NCBI GenBank assembly: GCA_040348785.1
Contig: JBEQTH010000045.1
Location: 1-64,000, forward strand
Direction of reading: 5' to 3'
DNA from: PMG-095 sp040348785
Lineage (GTDB): Bacteria > Myxococcota_A > Polyangia > Polyangiales > Polyangiaceae
Length of the DNA: 64,000 nt
Positions within the stretch are counted from its first letter, which is position 1, and each line of letters begins with the position of its first letter. A program made the translations under genes and the position numbers. The notes beneath the pieces are model-generated. The model ran no database searches. It was not told the origin of the DNA and worked only from the letters and a program-made list of their open reading frames with translations. Positions 62,211-64,000 of the stretch are shown one piece after another.

Positions 62211-62507
62211 CTATTTGGCGGCGCCGATCGTGATCTGCTCCTGTTCAGGAACTGACTCAGTAGTGTTGGGCTCGGGCGCAGAATCTGCGCGGCCACGACT
62301 GCGCATGTCCACCACGATGGCCAATAGGTAAGCAATGAACGCGCTGACTCCGAGCGCGTGTCCCACGCTCATCGCCGCAATCACGGGGATCGCGCGCGGA
62401 TCGAGGACCGAATACGACATCAGGCTGAGAGCAGCGAGGGCGAGCACACACGCAGCGCGCGTGATGGACATGACCGGGGTACCGAGGATTCGCGCGAAAA
62501 GCTTCAT
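62211..62507 (-). CDS. Small two-helix membrane protein
   Basis: 98 residues. Two hydrophobic helices (about 15-35 and 42-66) and a polar, acidic tail. Its ATG overlaps the stop of the NapC/NrfH-like gene (ATGA), so it is co-translated and probably a small subunit or assembly factor of the quinol-oxidising complex. No named family recognised. Confidence 0.75.
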   Translation of the reverse strand: MKLFARILGTPVMSITRAACVLALAALSLMSYSVLDPRAIPVIAAMSVGHALGVSAFIAYLLAIVVDMRSRGRADSAPEPNTTESVPEQEQITIGAAK

Positions 62508-63160
62508 TGGGTCGGCGCAAGATTTGCGTTGGGGCCTCGGGCGCCATTCGGCTTACTCAGCGGATGAGCGAAGCCGTGGCAGCCCGCGCTAGCACAGCTC
62601 ACGCGATTGGACTCGAGCTCGGAACGCAGCGCCTGGTGCTCGGGGACGGTGCGCCAAACCTGTGCAGTCGTAGTGTGACACTGTCGACAGTTGAGGTTAT
62701 CGTACGGCTTTCGCAGGTGGATCTTGCGGTCCGCCTCGGCGTCCGACATCTGTCGATACCCGCCGAAGTAGTACAAATACACGTGCCGCATGCCGCCAGC
62801 CTTGGTCATCGGGTAGCCGTACATGCCGTAGTCGGCGTGACACACGTAGCAGGCCTGGTCGCCGAAGAAGGGGTTCCGCGAATGGCGCGCCGCCAGCGAC
62901 TGCGACTGCGGATTGGAGCTGTCCAAGTAGTGCCCCGTCATCACATGACACGATCCGCAAAATTCACGATGCGTCGTGGCCTCCATTCCCGTCACCGTTG
63001 AGGAAGCCGCGGCAAGCGCAGGCAACGCGCCGATGCCAAGCAACAACCAGAGCTTGACGCTCAGGCTCAGGGGCGGTCTTCGCACTAGGAAAATGAGCAG
63101 TATGAGCGCGGCGCCGCCCGCTGCGACCAAAGTCACGGTTCCCAGCCAGCCGCTATGCAC
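62504..63160 (-). CDS. NapC/NirT/NrfH-type tetraheme cytochrome
   Basis: 218 residues, GTG start. Two N-terminal hydrophobic segments (about 6-26 and 33-53) are followed by heme motifs CGSCH, CYVCH, CRQCH and CASAGCH (Cx4CH); 'CGSCHVMTGHYLDSSNPQSQ' fits the NapC/NirT consensus around heme 1. Such proteins oxidise menaquinol and pass electrons to periplasmic multiheme partners. First gene of a seven-gene operon; a sigma-54-like element sits 30-45 bp upstream. No NrfA catalytic subunit is seen, so the terminal acceptor is unknown. Confidence 0.88.
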   Translation of the reverse strand: MHSGWLGTVTLVAAGGAALILLIFLVRRPPLSLSVKLWLLLGIGALPALAAASSTVTGMEATTHREFCGSCHVMTGHYLDSSNPQSQSLAARHSRNPFFGDQACYVCHADYGMYGYPMTKAGGMRHVYLYYFGGYRQMSDAEADRKIHLRKPYDNLNCRQCHTTTAQVWRTVPEHQALRSELESNRVSCASAGCHGFAHPLSKPNGARGPNANLAPTQ

Positions 63161-63189
63161 GCTTCGCCATGTCCTTCACGGACGCACTC

Positions 63190-63205
63190 TGCGAATCTCG
63201 TGCCG
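63190..63205 (-). promoter_or_regulatory. Sigma-54-like promoter of the redox operon
   Basis: Minus strand CGGCACGAGATTCGCA: GGCACGA and T-CGCA with GG and GC 12 bp apart; two mismatches from TGGCACG-N4-TTGCA. Predicted start near 63179, 19 nt before the GTG of the NapC-like gene. Confidence 0.6.
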
Positions 63206-63228
63206 CTGCGCCCCTCCACGAATGCGTC

Positions 63229-63244
63229 GGGCACGTTGTGTGCA
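63229..63244 (+). promoter_or_regulatory. Sigma-54-like promoter of the divergent cytochrome gene
   Basis: Plus strand GGGCACGTTGTGTGCA: GGCACG and TGCA with correct 12-bp spacing. Predicted start near 63255, which supports GTG 63271 as start codon (16-nt leader). It lies 24 bp from the element facing the other way. Confidence 0.6.
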
Positions 63245-63270
63245 AAGCAACGCGCGAGCAGCGTTCACCC

Positions 63271-64000
63271 GTGCCAAGTCCCTCGCGAGCCGTTCGGCAC
63301 TCAGTTCGGCTCCGCAGCAGCCTGTGGTTCGGCCTGCTAACACTCGCCGCCTTGCTCGGCTGCACCGGAACGAGCTCGCACGACGGCAGCGGCGGTTCAC
63401 CGGGGCGAGGCATCTACGTCGAGGCGGAGTGGAGCCGTCACCGGCGCGTCTCCGGCCACTTCGTACACGTCGAGGAGCAACGAATCGCCTGCAAATCTTG
63501 CCATGAGCTGAGTGCAACCGGCATGGGATCGGTGTCGCCGAGCCGCTGCGCTACTTGTCATGAAGGTCGATCCACTATCCAACATGCCGCGCGCTTGGCG
63601 CAGAAGCGCTTTGGCGCGGGCGCGCGTGCGGACTGCGTGAATTGCCACGCCTTTACCGATGAACGCGAGGGCACGGCGCCTCCAGAGTCCAAAGATGCCG
63701 GAGCATTCGAGCCTTTCAAGCCCGGCGAATGCGCGCGCTGCCACCAACGGTCGCAAGGCACCGTCCCTGCGGTCGTCGTGCATGCGACGACCGCGTGCCT
63801 GAATTGTCATCGGCCACACGAGGAGGCGAAACCTGTCTCAAGCGCCTGCGCAAGCTGCCACTCCGGCGTCGCGACGACGCACGCCGCGCTCGGCAAAACT
63901 GCCGATGGGACCTGTCGAACCTGCCATGCCCATCAACACGCGCCAGCTTCGGAGGCGCTCGCCACATGCACCGACTGTCACAGCAAAGCTCGACCTATCG
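63271..64000 (+). CDS. Octaheme-or-larger c-type cytochrome lipoprotein, 3'-truncated by window edge
   Basis: 243 visible codons. GTG 63271 is chosen because it gives a lipoprotein signal (lipobox 'LLGC', Cys about 31) and fits the promoter; an in-frame ATG at 63169 is the alternative. Eight canonical motifs are visible: CKSCH, CATCH, CVNCH, CARCH, CLNCH, CASCH, CRTCH and CTDCH, spaced 15-40 residues apart. The gene continues past the window. It diverges from the NapC-like operon and is probably its periplasmic or surface electron acceptor. Not the NrfA type: no CxxCK seen. Confidence 0.85.
   Translation, partial: MPSPSRAVRHSVRLRSSLWFGLLTLAALLGCTGTSSHDGSGGSPGRGIYVEAEWSRHRRVSGHFVHVEEQRIACKSCHELSATGMGSVSPSRCATCHEGRSTIQHAARLAQKRFGAGARADCVNCHAFTDEREGTAPPESKDAGAFEPFKPGECARCHQRSQGTVPAVVVHATTACLNCHRPHEEAKPVSSACASCHSGVATTHAALGKTADGTCRTCHAHQHAPASEALATCTDCHSKARPI

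Overview
The window looks like chromosomal DNA of a GC-rich predatory or soil myxobacterium (Myxococcota, most likely a Polyangiales relative). Evidence: three proteins end in a MYXO-CTERM-like tail (Cys-rich GCxC, hydrophobic helix, Arg cluster); many secreted lipoproteins carry long Gly/Ala/Ser linkers after the lipobox; there is a DUF1592/DUF1552 pair; and sigma-54/NtrC-type elements are dense. I see no rRNA, tRNA, CRISPR array or intact insertion sequence.

Layout. (1) 1-3642: end of a chemotaxis operon (HEAT-repeat protein, CheR, CheB). (2) 3643-18454: a consensus sigma-54 promoter with an upstream palindrome and a structured leader of about 204 nt precedes twelve tightly packed genes. 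They encode a small secreted protein, an outer-membrane barrel, a GT-C-like membrane protein, a SASA-type esterase lipoprotein, an MBOAT acyltransferase, two AlgX/AlgJ-like SGNH proteins, two sugar-nucleotide epimerases, a beta-propeller lipoprotein, a GT2 and a transglutaminase-like/TPR protein. I read this as an exopolysaccharide O-acetylation and export operon. (3) 18611-31605, mostly minus strand: two GT-C membrane proteins, a GH39-like hydrolase, a GT2, an SDR and a split transketolase, ending with a GH54 lipoprotein; a CE1 esterase and the broken remnant of a DUF1552 gene lie between. (4) 31950-46320: an outward-facing polysaccharide-degrading set (CE1, GH16, GH27, GH10, second GH54) plus a DUF1592-type/DUF1552/alpha-beta hydrolase operon and an AraC regulator; no SusC/SusD pair is present. 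(5) 46502-56418: an orphan beta-rich module, a hybrid histidine kinase, a ribbon-helix-helix protein with a tandem-repeat operator, two OB-like proteins each behind a sigma-54-like promoter, an NtrC-family regulator with half of its receiver missing, an MFS transporter, a GH30 xylanase and an eRF1-like stress protein. (6) 56864-64000: a seven-gene minus-strand operon (NapC/NrfH-like cytochrome, small membrane protein, collagen-like multiheme lipoprotein, NrfJ-like OB protein, universal stress protein, globin-coupled kinase without its ATPase domain, NtrC regulator). It diverges from an eight-heme lipoprotein that runs off the window, and a sigma-54-like promoter faces each way.

The two most interesting systems are the sigma-54-driven acetylated-polysaccharide operon and the sigma-54/NtrC redox-stress regulon at the right end. 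In the latter, OB-fold proteins, multiheme cytochromes and a globin-coupled sensor appear to share one promoter type, and two signalling proteins carry what look like deletion scars.
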